Below are positions 11,805 to 23,278 of a DNA stretch of 64,000 nucleotides, one piece after another; positions within the stretch are counted from its first letter, which is position 1; every line of letters begins with the position of its first letter. Location of the stretch: the NCBI GenBank assembly GCA_002786025.1, contig NHNW01000006.1, forward strand, positions 496,001 to 560,000, written 5' to 3'. This stretch comes from Zasmidium citrigriseum. Taxonomy: Eukaryota; Ascomycota; Dothideomycetes; Mycosphaerellales; Mycosphaerellaceae. A program made the translations under genes and the position numbers. The notes beneath the pieces are model-generated. The model saw only the letters and a list, made by a program, of their open reading frames with translations. It did no database searches and was not told the origin of the DNA.

Positions 11805-14630
11805 ATTGTCGTTCTTCGGCTTGTTGCCCAGGATGTATTCTTTGCCCGTGGGGGAGGTGCTGAACATCGACTCCTTGCTCATGGAGAAGATATAGACGAG
11901 TGAGATCCTTACCAATCCCTACCTACCGGCATGAAATGACCACGTTCAGTACAGAGGTGTCCGTGGAGGTGGGCGGGACGATTAGACTTCCGGCTACTGC
12001 TGCGATCTCACCGCTGGTGGGAGAGCTCGTGGTGGGAGGTGGATTGCTTCGGCGTGCCCCTCATCATCGTTGCCACCAGGAGATGCCAGGAGGTTCGCGG
12101 ATTGACGACTTGGTGAGACCATCCATCGTTCCATTCTCGTTGCGGTCGATAGGCGAGTCGTTATCCATCTTGTCGGAGATGATGGTGTAGGCGAGGTGGT
12201 GACTGAAACTCGATGTTTCACTTGACGAGGCTGGTCCCGTGACCTTGCGGCAGCTCGGGCCAACTGCCGAACCGGCACTGCACGTAGACGAGAGTTTGGT
12301 CGTCGTCAACACGTCGACTCCCAGCCAACACTCCCCCCAAAAGGACATCAACGCTTCCCTTTTCGACCGCTCCTGGCCCTGGCGACTGCAGACGTGTCCC
12401 TTTCGAAGAGGATCCCCATTCCATTGCGGCCGCGTCGAGGCATTCACCTGCTAATTTTATACTGGCAACAGCTGGCCTGCTGGAGCGGGTCTCACCGCTT
12501 CGACGTGCAGGTACACCAAGGATCCTTCTCTGCAGTCGTTAAGCGCCTTACGCGCAAATGCCTCAGTGCGTGCCAGTCGTCTCCATGGCGATATCGTGCG
12601 TGGTGGTGCACGGCGCCGTCTGTTGAAACGCCCAGCACATGCCTCCACGCGAACGTCGTCTCAGACCCTCTCTCTCAACGTCCGGGCACGATCACGTCCA
12701 CGTTGCATGCCGCCAGAGCCTCGCCAGCGCACACGATGTCCGGAGACTTGCTGTAGTCGAGGCCCGCCCCGTGGACGGGGTACTGTATCGCAGGTAGCGG
12801 ACTACTGCTGTGCGGCCATTTGGACCTTGCCGGGAGCGGGAAGCTTTGGCTCAACTGGCTGCTCCAGCACCGATCGAGCGCTTTGCGTTGACGTGCATAT
12901 CAGACCGTGGCCTTGCAGGTCTGCAGCTGGCCCTCAGCAAATGAGCGCATGCCACAAAGCCGCCCGGTTCATGCAATGCTTCAATGCCAGAGCAGAGCAT
13001 GGGCATCGACGAGCATTGGGCTCCACCCCACCCACCGCCACCGCTGAGAAGTAATGATTGAGAATGCAATTGTCATGCACGGGAGAATGAGGTCGCCAGG
13101 GCCTTCGCTGCTGCCAGCCCGCGCTCAGGCCTCTGGTTTTCGTCGTGGCGGTTTCGGTGCGACGGGGCAGTATGTCGTTGGTACTGCTCATCAAAAACAC
13201 CGCCCGCTGCGCGAACTCTATTGCACGGCAGGTTGCTGCGATTTGGCAGGACGACCGCTCAGAAAACTCCGGGGATTTGCCTCTTGTCTGGTTGGCGGGT
13301 CCTCGCCATGATGCTGGAGCTGCTGGACCCTTTGCTCTGGCATTAATGGCGGCAGTGGCTGCATCGGCCCAAAGTTGTTCAGTTGACAACACATCAACCG
13401 CAACGCCCGTCCACCAACGACTGACTGTCCTCGGTTGCGCACTGCCGCTCCCGGCACTCATCCTCGTGTGGTTTGCTCGAGCTTGTCGCTAGCATTGATG
13501 ATTGATGAGCATGTGCAGTCCTGGCCGCCGCCGCCCTCGCATTGCCTGTGGACCCAGCATCTCGCCATCAGCGCAGAGCACAGCAGAATCCTGTTTATGC
13601 ATTCGTCCCGCGTGCCCACCGCTCACTGCATGGACGTCATGGCCCGTCTGATCGCGCGGCAGTGCGCCCAACACATCCCTTGGTGAGCCAGGTTGGAACG
13701 GACACTGCGTGGATGCCACAAGGATCAGCGTCTTTGACGTGGTCAAGCTCTGCAGTAGCCCCCGGCGTCCGCATTCACTGCTGCAATCCCTAGCGCTCGC
13801 GCGCGCATCTCTCTGGCGCTATCGAATGCGTGGGAACCGTGTTGCGGAGGCCCAACGTCCCCAGGCGCTGGTTAGCATCTTCCCGCAGCAGCAGCACCAG
13901 CACCAGCTGCTCTCGACTTGCCCGAGCCCCCATCAGTTCGAGCATGGAGCGATGCACGACATATTGGTCGGCCAATTGACCTCTGCCCTCCCGTACCTGA
14001 CGCTTTGACAGGCACCTGATCATCGCTCGAAACTTCCGCCGTGGTGTGCGAGCTGGGGCATCTCGATCTGCGCCTAGATATTGTTGTTACCTGCGGAGCT
14101 CATGCTCTCCGCGTCTCGATCATCAACATCCTCTGGCCGAAACGTGCGCCAGCACATCAAGTATGGGGCCTGGCTTCCGGGTAGCCTTCGACAACATTGC
14201 AGCTTCTTTCATTTCGTTCCTTTGGCCATGTCCGCTCTGCTGGGCCTGCAGGTGCGTAAGTACCCTCCTCACCGGTACCCTCTCGGGTGAGAGTTGCTTT
14301 CCTCATTCACGTTTCATGCCCGTGCAAGAGCAATATATACATACATTGCCGACCTCATTATCGTGCCCTGTATGCTTTCGGCCTCTCACATAAAGTCCCT
14401 CCCTATTCGCTCTCCACGACCTCGACAACACACCGCTTAGCTCTTTCGACTACCGTGGCTCACTGGCGTTGGGTGCCCATTCTCGGATCGACGACTGCTG
14501 TGCAACGTCCTCACGACCAGGCGTGAAGACGCTTTAAGCACATTCCCGCAAGCCATCCACTGGAAAGAGTCCACACTAGACACTACCCTTCCGCCCCGTC
14601 GACGCCCCATCTGTCCTGATTGGAGCCAAC
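11805..14630. other. 2.8-kb stretch without a supportable gene
   Basis: Several overlapping 80-175 aa frames exist on both strands, but none shows a domain, consistent codon use or a convincing exon chain. The segment nearest 14.3-14.6 kb is C/T-rich and probably promoter and 5' UTR of the dsRNA-binding-motif gene. Non-coding transcripts cannot be excluded. Confidence 0.4.
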
Positions 14631-15284
14631 ATGTTCTACACAATGTACCTGTCAAGTAAGTCGCTGTCCTCGCCCTCCTGCTTTTGGGTGCCATTGCATG
14701 GTGGATGATATGCTGGGCTTCACGAATCTGGCAATGCTCAAGACTGACCTTGCCTCAACATAGGCGTGTGCCAACGCCGCCAATGGCCCGACCCTCTCTA
14801 CGAACCTTACCGCACTCGGAACGGTCACTACTGCAAAGTCCGCGTCAACAACCGCGAATACAGCACTGAGGTACCCTATGCATCAGAGGCCTTGGCCAAA
14901 GATGGCGCTGCCCAAAAAGCCTACATGATCTGCCGTAACTTCTCCGTCAATGACGGCATGTTCCCAGGCCAAAGGCCAGGACAACGGACAGCTGCTGGTT
15001 CGATTCAAGGATTGCCCGTTGCCATTGGCACAGGCAGGAGAAGCAATCGCAGTTCTGGGGCGAGCTATGATACTGTCAGCACAGATGGCACGAGTAGCGG
15101 AGGGAACAGTCCACGGAGCACTGAAAGTGGTTTCGAACAGCAGATGCAGCAAGTTACGCAGCAGGTTCCCAAGCCTACGCCAAGGAGAGTCAAGGACGAT
15201 GCGTACATGTGTTACTGTCGTCGGGCCCCCGTGCGGGCGTACGGCCGCTGTGGGTGGTGTTTGAGGGAGAGCGGATGGGCATGA
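14631..15284 (+). CDS. Small dsRNA-binding-motif protein with C-terminal Cys cluster
   Basis: Two exons (14631..14655, 14764..15284) give 181 aa. After a short first exon, residues about 15-65 resemble a double-stranded RNA-binding motif: PLYEPYRTRNGHYCKVRVNN, a second strand, then the Ala/Lys-rich helix EALAKDGAAQKAYM. The middle is Ser/Gly/Gln-rich and likely disordered. The last 30 residues hold CYC and CGWC pairs that could bind a metal. The first intron (108 nt) has a consensus GTAAGT donor and TAG acceptor. Family knowledge would suggest RNA binding, but the motif is divergent and short proteins of this type have no assigned role. An upstream exon is possible because a long C/T-rich leader precedes it. 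Confidence 0.65.
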
Positions 15285-15993
15285 AGTTAACGACGACATC
15301 AACGGACGACATACGACAATATCACACTGGAATGACCCCACATGACCACGACTAAAAGCACGAAAAGCCTCAAAGATTAACGACCTCACCTACTTCACGA
15401 GTTACGCATCGCTTGCGACCTGGGATCAGCATTATTTTTTCTCGGCATTTTGCTTGTTGGCTTGTTCTGAGAGGATGCCGCGAGGCATATTTGACGACTA
15501 TAATGAACTACCTGGGACGGCTATACATTGGATTTCATTGCACCACGGCCTATCATACCTGCAAGGGTGTGCTCATTGAATTTTCTATAGCGGACGTTTT
15601 TGCATTTGCTGGATGAACAGTACAGCGGCATTGCGAACGAGATGACGAACGAAACACCTTCTCCGACGATAACAATGAAAGTCTTCTTTGGGATTGTTTT
15701 GAGGACGGACGAGGCTTGTACAGATACTGTCGTTAAATCTGGGTTTGCTTTCTTTCACGACATGACGGATTTCTCATTCATTACCCTATTCCTTCTCGTC
15801 GACATCTTTGCATTTCTTCTCCTCATAAGCCATTAACGTCATTCAAACATATTCTCCGAGCGATCGACATCAACGAACAACCAACAACCCAGAGCTGTCG
15901 TCGAAAGCAGGTGCTGCGCTGGACCAATCGACGCCGCGCACTACCCCTGCATCGCTCTTCCAACCACTTATAGGTTGGAACCCAAAGAGCTGT
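15285..15993. other. Intergenic region between convergent genes
   Basis: About 0.7 kb, locally AT-richer than its surroundings. It contains the 3' ends of the dsRNA-binding-motif gene and the beta-glucosidase gene. No gene is seen. Confidence 0.5.
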
Positions 15994-18935
15994 TTAGACT
16001 CGACGGGGTCTGTAGCCGGGAGCAGCCTCGATGGGGGTGAAAGTCTCCGTGGCCTGGATATCCCTGCTGGAGAAGCCGACGTGGGCGGTGATGGCGCCGG
16101 GGGCGATGGTCCATTGTTGGGTGAAGCTATTGTGGTCACCGCTTGTTAGCCTTTGGATTTGGAGGAAGTGTGACATGTGTGGGTGATTGTGATAGGGCTT
16201 GGACTTACGTATCCCAGTAGGAGATGTCACGGCGCTGGAGTTCGAAGGTGACCTCTTTGGTCTCGCCGGCTTCGAGCTTGATTTTGTCGAAGCCGCGAAG
16301 GGCTTTGACGGGGGTGACGGCTTCGTTGGGGATTTGGGGCAGGCTGAGGTAGAGTTGTGGTACGGCGGCGCCGGCGATGGAGCCAGTGTTGGTTACGGAG
16401 GTGGTGATCTTGTAGACCTTCTCCCAGAGAGCTGGGTTGCCGCCGGGAGCGATGGCTTTGTCTTCGGGAAGGGCAGTGATGCCGTCGGCGACTTGCTCGA
16501 TGGAGATATCGCCAAGGGAGAAGGTCGTGTAGGAGAGACCGAAACCGAATTCGTATTCGACGGAGAGGTTGAAGTGGTCGAAGTGGCCTGCGAAGAGTGT
16601 TAGGAGTGGGATAGGTGGCAAGAACTGGGGGACTTACGGTAGTCGATCAGGAGGCGCTCAGTAAAGTCTTGCTGCCACGCGTTGGGGTCTTCGGTCTCGA
16701 GCAACTCGGTGGAGTTGACGATGTTGGCGAACTCGTAGTCCTCCTCCTTGTGAGCGATGGTGTATGGCAGCTTGCCGCTGGGGTTGACATCTCCCCAAAG
16801 GATATCCACGACGCTGTTTCCAACCTCTTGTCCTGAAAGATGCGCTGCCAGAATAGCAGTGACGTTGGGGTGCTCGGCGAAGGGGAGGACGTTAAGACCG
16901 GAGGAGTGGGTTACGACGATGGTGTTCGGGCAGTTTGCGGCGACCTTCTCGACAACGGCCGTTCCGTTCCAGTCCACGAGAAGAGTCGTGCGGTCGTATG
17001 CTTCTGAGGCCCAAGTGTTCAGGAAGACAAGGCAGACGTCTGGGGGCGTTGGGAGAATGGTGTTCCTGTCATGCCTTATTAGTAGTCTTCTAGATCGAGC
17101 TATACGGGCTGTGACCTACCATCCAGCTCCTTCCGTAACGAAAGTGTTGTTCTGAACATATTGTACAAGAGCATCCTTGCCTGCCTTGGCCTTGATAGCC
17201 TCAAGCGGCGAGACAACGTATGTGAGACGGCCAGTTCCAGAGCCTCCAGCGACTGGCAGAACGCCAAGTTCGAAGCCAGTCGCGGTAGTCAATTCGACGA
17301 AGTAGAGGCCATTCGTGAGGTCACCAGCGTCGTTGCCGAAGATGCCAATGTTCTTGGGCGACTTGAGTGGCAAAGCGTTGTTGGTGTTCTTCAGGAGGAC
17401 AGTTCCAGCTGCGCCAATCTCACGGATGAGCTCGTGGTGGTCAGCCCGGACATCGACGTTTGAAGGACCGTAGGTGAAGTTATAGCGGTAGGTCGATGTG
17501 TTCCACGTCCTTTGAGTGCTTGGTGTGCTTCCGTCGATTGCTGGGAAGTCCTGGTCTTGGCCGAGCCAGAAGTAAGGCGTCATGATGCTGGAGAGAGATA
17601 AAGGTCAGTGAATGGCTCAAATATAGTCTCTCGCTTTTTTAAAGACCATACCGATGGCACATGTCATCAAGACGGCTTTCAGCCAAAGAGGCGTTCTGGA
17701 CCGAGGTGGTGAGGTTGGCACCCCAGAGAGATGGGACCGACTGTGAGAACGAAATGCCACCGGGCATGTTCATGTCCAAACCAGCATCCGCAGCATGGTA
17801 GCCGGCGTGCGTGGCCATCCAGTCGGAGACAACCCATCCTTGGAAGCCAAGTTCCTCCTTAAGCACACCGTTGAGGAGCTTGCTGTTCTGGCAGCCGTAC
17901 GACTCGTTCAGGCGGTTGTATGAGCACTACCATAGTGTCAGAAATTCTGTTTCTCCTCCAGCTCTGACACCCCACATACCATCATCGAAGTAGTTCCAGC
18001 CTTGACAGCATTGGCAAAGGGCCACAGGTAGAGCTCGTGGAGTGTTCGGTCGTCAATGTTCGCAGAGATGGCTTCAATGGTCTGGTTGTTTGGGCTGGTG
18101 GTTGGGTTACGCTGAGTCTCTTGTTCTGGTGGAGAAGTCAGTGTAGCTCAGACTCCTGACCCTTGGGATACTTGCCATTGCCAATGTAATCTGCACAAAA
18201 TTTTAGTAAGTGAATTAGTATACGTAGGTAGATAACTTACGCTTCGAGCAGGCTTGCACACCAGCATCCTGGTGACCCATGATGGTCTCCTCCATGAATA
18301 CGCCGGTCAGGTAAGGGTCTGGGGAAAAGCCCTACACGGCGTTAATTTCCCTCTCCCTAATTGCAATTCTACCTCTGCTTACCTCCCAGTTGCGGCCAGC
18401 GTATCCCGAACGCCCCAATGGGCCTGCCACAGGTCCAAGAACAACGTGTGAGCCCTTTGCCTTATATTCCTCGCCAATTTGCTTTCCTCTGATGTATGCA
18501 AGACTTCTGTCCCAGGCCGCAGCCACTGTGAGGCCAGCTGGGAAGACCGATGCGTATGTTGCTTGTCGGATGGCCAATGGGCCGTCTTGCAAGCAGAGGC
18601 CTGTGAAGTTCAACCTGGGGATCGGGGCGATGTTTCCAACGCATGGTCCCTCTGTTCCGGTGACCAAATGCGCCTTCTCGTCAAGGGTGAGCTGAGCAAC
18701 CCAGGCCTTGGCCTTCTCGAAGGCATCTTCCCAAGCCAGCCCGGTGATGTTCGCTGGTTGCAGGGTCAGCCTCGCGGTCAGAGTTGCATCACCAGCTATA
18801 CATACGGGAAGGATAGACTGGAGGGCTTGTGGTGAAGTCCTCATGGTTCCAAGCTGGACCACTGGAGAAGTTCTGGCCATTGACTGCTGAAAGGCCAGCC
18901 AGAAGCGTTGCTGCCACGCCAAATGTACGTCCCAT
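15994..18935 (-). CDS. Secreted glycoside hydrolase family 3 beta-glucosidase
   Basis: Ten exons, complement(15994..16126, 16209..16587, 16638..17065, 17120..17587, 17652..17926, 17980..18125, 18176..18190, 18241..18331, 18383..18753, 18806..18935), give 811 aa. Residues 1-20 form a signal peptide. The GH3 N-domain follows, with the nucleophile Asp near 286 in GWVVSDW. The C-terminal (alpha/beta)6 domain ([20 protein letters not shown]) and a terminal fibronectin-III-like domain complete the usual architecture. It should cleave terminal beta-glucosyl residues, such as cellobiose, outside the cell. Exon 7 (counted from the start codon end) begins [11 protein letters not shown]. One intron uses a GC donor (GCAAGT at 18175) and exon 4 is only 15 nt; both are required to keep the conserved [12 protein letters not shown] sequence. 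The last acceptor could also lie 15 nt upstream. Confidence 0.94.
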
Positions 18936-21434
18936 GGCGAATGTGAGTGAATTCGACTGGAACACTCTTTTGCAACGAACTCGAGTGACGCACCGCACGC
19001 GAACTTACCTGGAGGGGTCATTGGAAATATATGGCCCAGGCCGTCTCCTCTTTGGCCGTCACATTGGCCCGCAAATGTCACCTACCTGCTCTTTGCAACG
19101 GGAACTCGAAAAACACGAGCCGAAGCAACATGGACCCATCCAAATTGTCATCTGCCTTCCAGACTGGCGGACGTGTCGAACATTTTTCTTCGATCGCGGG
19201 GCAGCTAAGCACGCTATGGTGGTCACCTGCGTTGTACCTGTCGGCGAAGGCACAGTATGAGGAAAGAGGCGTCGAAGTAGCCTCTTGGCGACCGTATGAA
19301 TATGATGGAAAAGGACAAGCGATGAGCTTTGCGGTCCACGGAGTCCACCGGGTTGCGTGGGTACGTTGAAAGGACCAAGCTTAGCGCTCCCGGAGGCTAG
19401 GGCCGAAAAGCCCTCATTGACCAAAGGTGGTGTATTCGGTACCACAAGAACGCCATGCTGTGAGGCTATTCAGACGACAGATCTATTTCATCAGGTGGTA
19501 GGAACAGTACAAAGCGGCCAGAATGGTTCTTGTGGAGGCTCGTAGGAGTTGAAGATATCGCTAAAATCATCGAGTTGGTATCGACGATGCCATTGAATTG
19601 GCAAGGGGAACGCTGCAGTCTCGTGGCTCGCCTCCGCGATCGCATGTTCTCTCCAGTCTCCAGACTCCGCGCTCCACAGCAAAGTGGATCTTTGCAGCTG
19701 GGGCCGAACTTCCACCGATGGTATGGCTCGGTATCGGCACATTGCGTTCCTAGTGCAACGAAGACCTGTTCGGCCAGCGGCAATGGCGCGAACCACCATA
19801 TGCCGATGTTTTCAGCCGCTTCCAGAGTCGTGTTGAACGTACTGTGCAGCCAAGAAGTGTCTCCATTGAGTGGCGTACCTGATGGCCGTTCATTCGCGTG
19901 TGGTCCCGACAATGTGGCCGAATGTGCGGCGATGGCAAGATCTTTCACATGTGCGTACATGTGGCCAAAGAAGACTCGTTTATTAGGAGGTGATTGCGGG
20001 ACTGTTCATCCATCGGCAGTTGACACTGTGACTCGACTGTTCCGACAGAGCAGCGAAGCGATTCGGCATAGCATGCACCGGATCGAGCACCCGTGGTGAT
20101 CCACGCTATGGGCATGGCGCGAGCTACGAGCCTCGTGACGGGCCAGTCGATGCAGCCATTCAATGGCAGCGTGGTATGAAGACTGGTGTAAGCAGAACTT
20201 GATGGAGAGTAGAAGGTTGAAAGCCCACGGTGAGAGGAGGTGCGGTCAAAACGTTGCCCAGGGATTCGGCGCCGGTTCAAACTTTATCCGCGCGCGTGGC
20301 AGGTGCGACTCTCGCTCTGCAACTCTTTCTCAACATCACTCTGTTCCCTATCATCGCCAGCAACATCAACAAGTCCAACGATGACTCGTTCGTCCTCTTG
20401 CCCAGCTCAGGCGAAATTTTGAGCGCTCGGGAAGCAACAGCAAGACTTGAGCACCCCAAGAGCATGTTACACGTGGACACAGTCAGCGCGTCTTGTCTTG
20501 CCAGACATCGACCTCTCAACTTCTTGTTGCTTCAACAATCATCCTGCATCATTCGTATCGTTCGATGGCATCCATCTCCAGAAGACACTCTCTCAAGACT
20601 ACTGACGAGGTAGATGCGGCCAAGCAATCACAGTTCAGGACAACTTCGGAGGACACTGCGACTCGAACGTCTACCCTCGGTGTTCCGGTCAAAGTGGAAG
20701 ATGCCTCCAGTAATCTCCAACTTTCTCGACCAGAGCTAAGAGTTTAAAAAGCCCTCTAATAGCCTAGAGTCGCTTGTTCTTCCAGAGAGAGTTAATCTTC
20801 CAGTTTGAGCGGAAGAAGGAGGGTATGCTCCAAGATCCACCCGTGACCGATTACGATTCCGAGCCCGAATGGTTCTATCCTCTTGGACAATTCGGACGCT
20901 CTTGTGGCCCCGCCAAATTCTTATCAAGCAGCTGAGACGGCAGAGCTTCACCTCGGGTTCTTCGCGCTATCAACGCAGCTGACGTCCGCCTTCGTCAAAA
21001 TTGCGAGGGTTCAGACGCCTTAGTCAGACCTCGCGAGCTGGCGCATCGTGAGCTATGCTGAGGACAATCAGCCGCAGTGGTATCCCAGGAGGTAATACCC
21101 GAGCAGGCTATGTATGTCGCAAGGATTTCCAAGGCTACCCTACGAAGGTGCGAATCAGACAGGAGCACAGGAAGCTTGATGGCCCGCCAGCCAGTAAGTC
21201 GGACCACTGGAGGCGGCTGAACATGGCACTTTCGAAACACTTGGAGTTCAGCAGCTGCAAGATTCCGAGTACAGAAAGCTTGCCATTCGCGTCTTACGCA
21301 GGAGCATACTTCTAAAGGTGGCCAGTTCTCCTTCCTCATCAGCTTTCATTTTCTCAATCTCCTTGGTTGCCGAGCAGAACAATCTCAACTCTCTCACCTC
21401 ATCTAGATCACTGCACATTAACAACTTGATCAGC
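18936..21434. other. 2.5-kb region between divergent beta-glucosidase and acyltransferase
   Basis: Holds both upstream regions. Frames of 160-190 aa overlap on opposite strands at 19.5-20.1 kb without domains or ATG-supported starts, so they are not called. A possible small spliced gene at 20565-20935 is listed separately at low confidence. Confidence 0.4.
20565..20935 (+). CDS. Possible small spliced hypothetical protein
   Basis: A tentative two-exon model (20565..20741, 20804..20935) gives 102 aa. Exon 1 starts MASISRRHSLKTTDEV and splices in phase to FERKKEGMLQDPPV, followed by an acidic TDYDSEPEWFYPLGQ. The acceptor TCTTCCAG is good, but the donor (GTTTAA) is weak. The amino-acid composition looks protein-like, but I recognise no domain. 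It could equally be a degraded gene fragment or part of the acyltransferase upstream region. Confidence 0.28.
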
Positions 21435-22977
21435 ATGGACAAGACGGTCTACTTCGAAGGTGCTGAACCAAACATCGACCTGCAATACAGCGATGTCTGG
21501 CTACCAGGACTCTACTCTCGCCGTGTCATGTGCTTCGAATTACCAGAGGGCTCGACCCACGAGAAAGCGCTAGACGTCGTCGAACGAGGACTCAAAGCTC
21601 TGGTAGCTGGAACACCAGAGCTTGCAGCAGACGCAGTGGTGGTTCAGAACGCTGCTCCCCACGATCCAAAACAACCATGGCGAGCTTTGGTCAAAGGCAA
21701 AGGTCTCAAATTGGTTGTGAAAGACATGAGGAAGAGCTGTCAATCATACAAGCAACTGGAAGCTTCAGGATTTCCACTCTCATTCTTCAAGGATTCGACA
21801 TTCATGCCGATTGACGGAGCGATCCAGCCGGAACCTCAGCCAGAGTCCGTATACCAATTGAGCATGATCGAAGGCGGCGTGCTCATGAGCGTCTGTCTCT
21901 ACCACCGCCTGACCGACGGCAATGGAATGAACAGCATCACTCGTGCCCTGGGGGACGAATGCAAGAAAGCGGCAGGAACCAAAGGCGATCTCCCGCCTCG
22001 AAAGCTCGACATCGATCGATCCGTCATGGCCTCTCTCAACGGCGGAAAGACCGATCTGAATGATCATCCCGCACATTCGATTGTAGACCAAGTCTTCAAC
22101 CCTAATGTCAGCCACGAAGAAGCACCACCAGAAGCCAACGGCGAGCCCGCCCCTCCACCACCTCGTTTCGTCCCTGTCTACTACCGCCTGACCGATGAGA
22201 AAGCCGAAGCACTCAAAGACTATTGTAGTCGAGATATGCCTGTGTCCACACACGATGCCATATCCGCTCTGTACGCAGCCGAAAGCCCCCATATCCTCCT
22301 TCCAAATCCACTCACTAACCTCCCACTCTCAGCCTCTGGCGTAACCTAATCAAAGCTCGAATTGAAACCCATGAACTCAAACCCGACACCTTAAGCACCT
22401 TCACAGTCCCCCACAACGCCCGCAAACACATCGGCCTCCCAAAAGACTGGATCGGCAACTGCGTCTACTTCATCCAAGCCCAAGCCCTGCCCTCCGAAAT
22501 CGTCTCTCCAAACTATCTCGTAAGCACCCCTTCCCCTCCCTCACCTCCCAACTAACAAACCTCCCCATCTAGCCGACCCTCGCAGCAAAAATCCGCACAG
22601 CCCTCAACGTCGTCAATAACGAATACATGACCGGAATCTCAACAATCCGCCGCCGCGACCCCTACTCCCTGCACTGGTGGCCCATAACCTGTGCCAACAA
22701 CCCCGAAATCATCGCCATAACCTCCTTCTACCACTCCGAGCTCCTAGGCCACGACTTCGGACCCGCGTTGGGGAAAGTGAAACATTTCACGAGTACGGAT
22801 ATAGGCGCGTTTGGTAGTGTGTTTCAAAGAGCGCATTTTGCGGGTCCGAGGTTTGTTGGGGGGAGGGGGTGTGATGTGCATGTAGGGCTGTTGGAGGGTG
22901 AGGTTGAGGGGTTTGGGGGCGATGATGAATGGAGGAGGTATTTTACGCTTTTGGAGACGGGGGAGAAGGTTAACTGA
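21435..22977 (+). CDS. HxxxDG acyltransferase (trichothecene 3-O-acetyltransferase / BAHD-like)
   Basis: Three exons (21435..22270, 22333..22519, 22573..22977) give 475 aa. The catalytic motif HRLTDG is at 157-162. The C-terminal structural motif appears as DFGPALG, a variant of the DFGxGxP of this superfamily. These enzymes transfer an acyl group from acyl-CoA to a hydroxyl or amine, usually on small metabolites. Introns of 62 and 53 nt restore the conserved SALLWRN and SPNYLPTLAAKIR junctions. The start ATG at 21435 opens MDKTVYF; the frame extends upstream only with non-ATG codons. The gene stands alone without cluster partners, so the substrate is unknown. It converges on the epsin gene 300 bp away. 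Confidence 0.9.
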
Positions 22978-23278
22978 GATACAGATAGGGGCAAAGAGGG
23001 AGATAGTGAATTTGGATGCAAGACTTTCATTCTGAAGCGCTCCTTCCCATCCCATCCCATATGCCATACCTAAAAGAAACTACCAAAATCTCCACGTCTA
23101 CCTCAAAAGTCAATCCCAGAGAAAGGGTATCCGTACGATAAAAGAAAACAAGCCAAAAGCAAGCAGTTCGTCATGCTGGAATGGGAAGTACAGCGCTTTC
23201 CCCGGAAAGTGAGATTCCTTAGAGCTTCTCAATCTGCCACCAATGCTATGAACCGCATCTCACACTTTGTGCAATGCT

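Noticed and set aside
12566..13461. Overlapping 160-175 aa frames on both strands
   Set aside because: They overlap antisense to each other, lack domains and look like chance frames in GC-moderate DNA.
19466..20099. Antisense frames of 164 and 189 aa
   Set aside because: Starts depend on non-ATG codons, composition is unremarkable, and no domain is visible.
20265..20290. GGTTCAAAC resembling a tRNA B box
   Set aside because: The flanking bases do not form a T-arm, and no A box or acceptor pairing is present.
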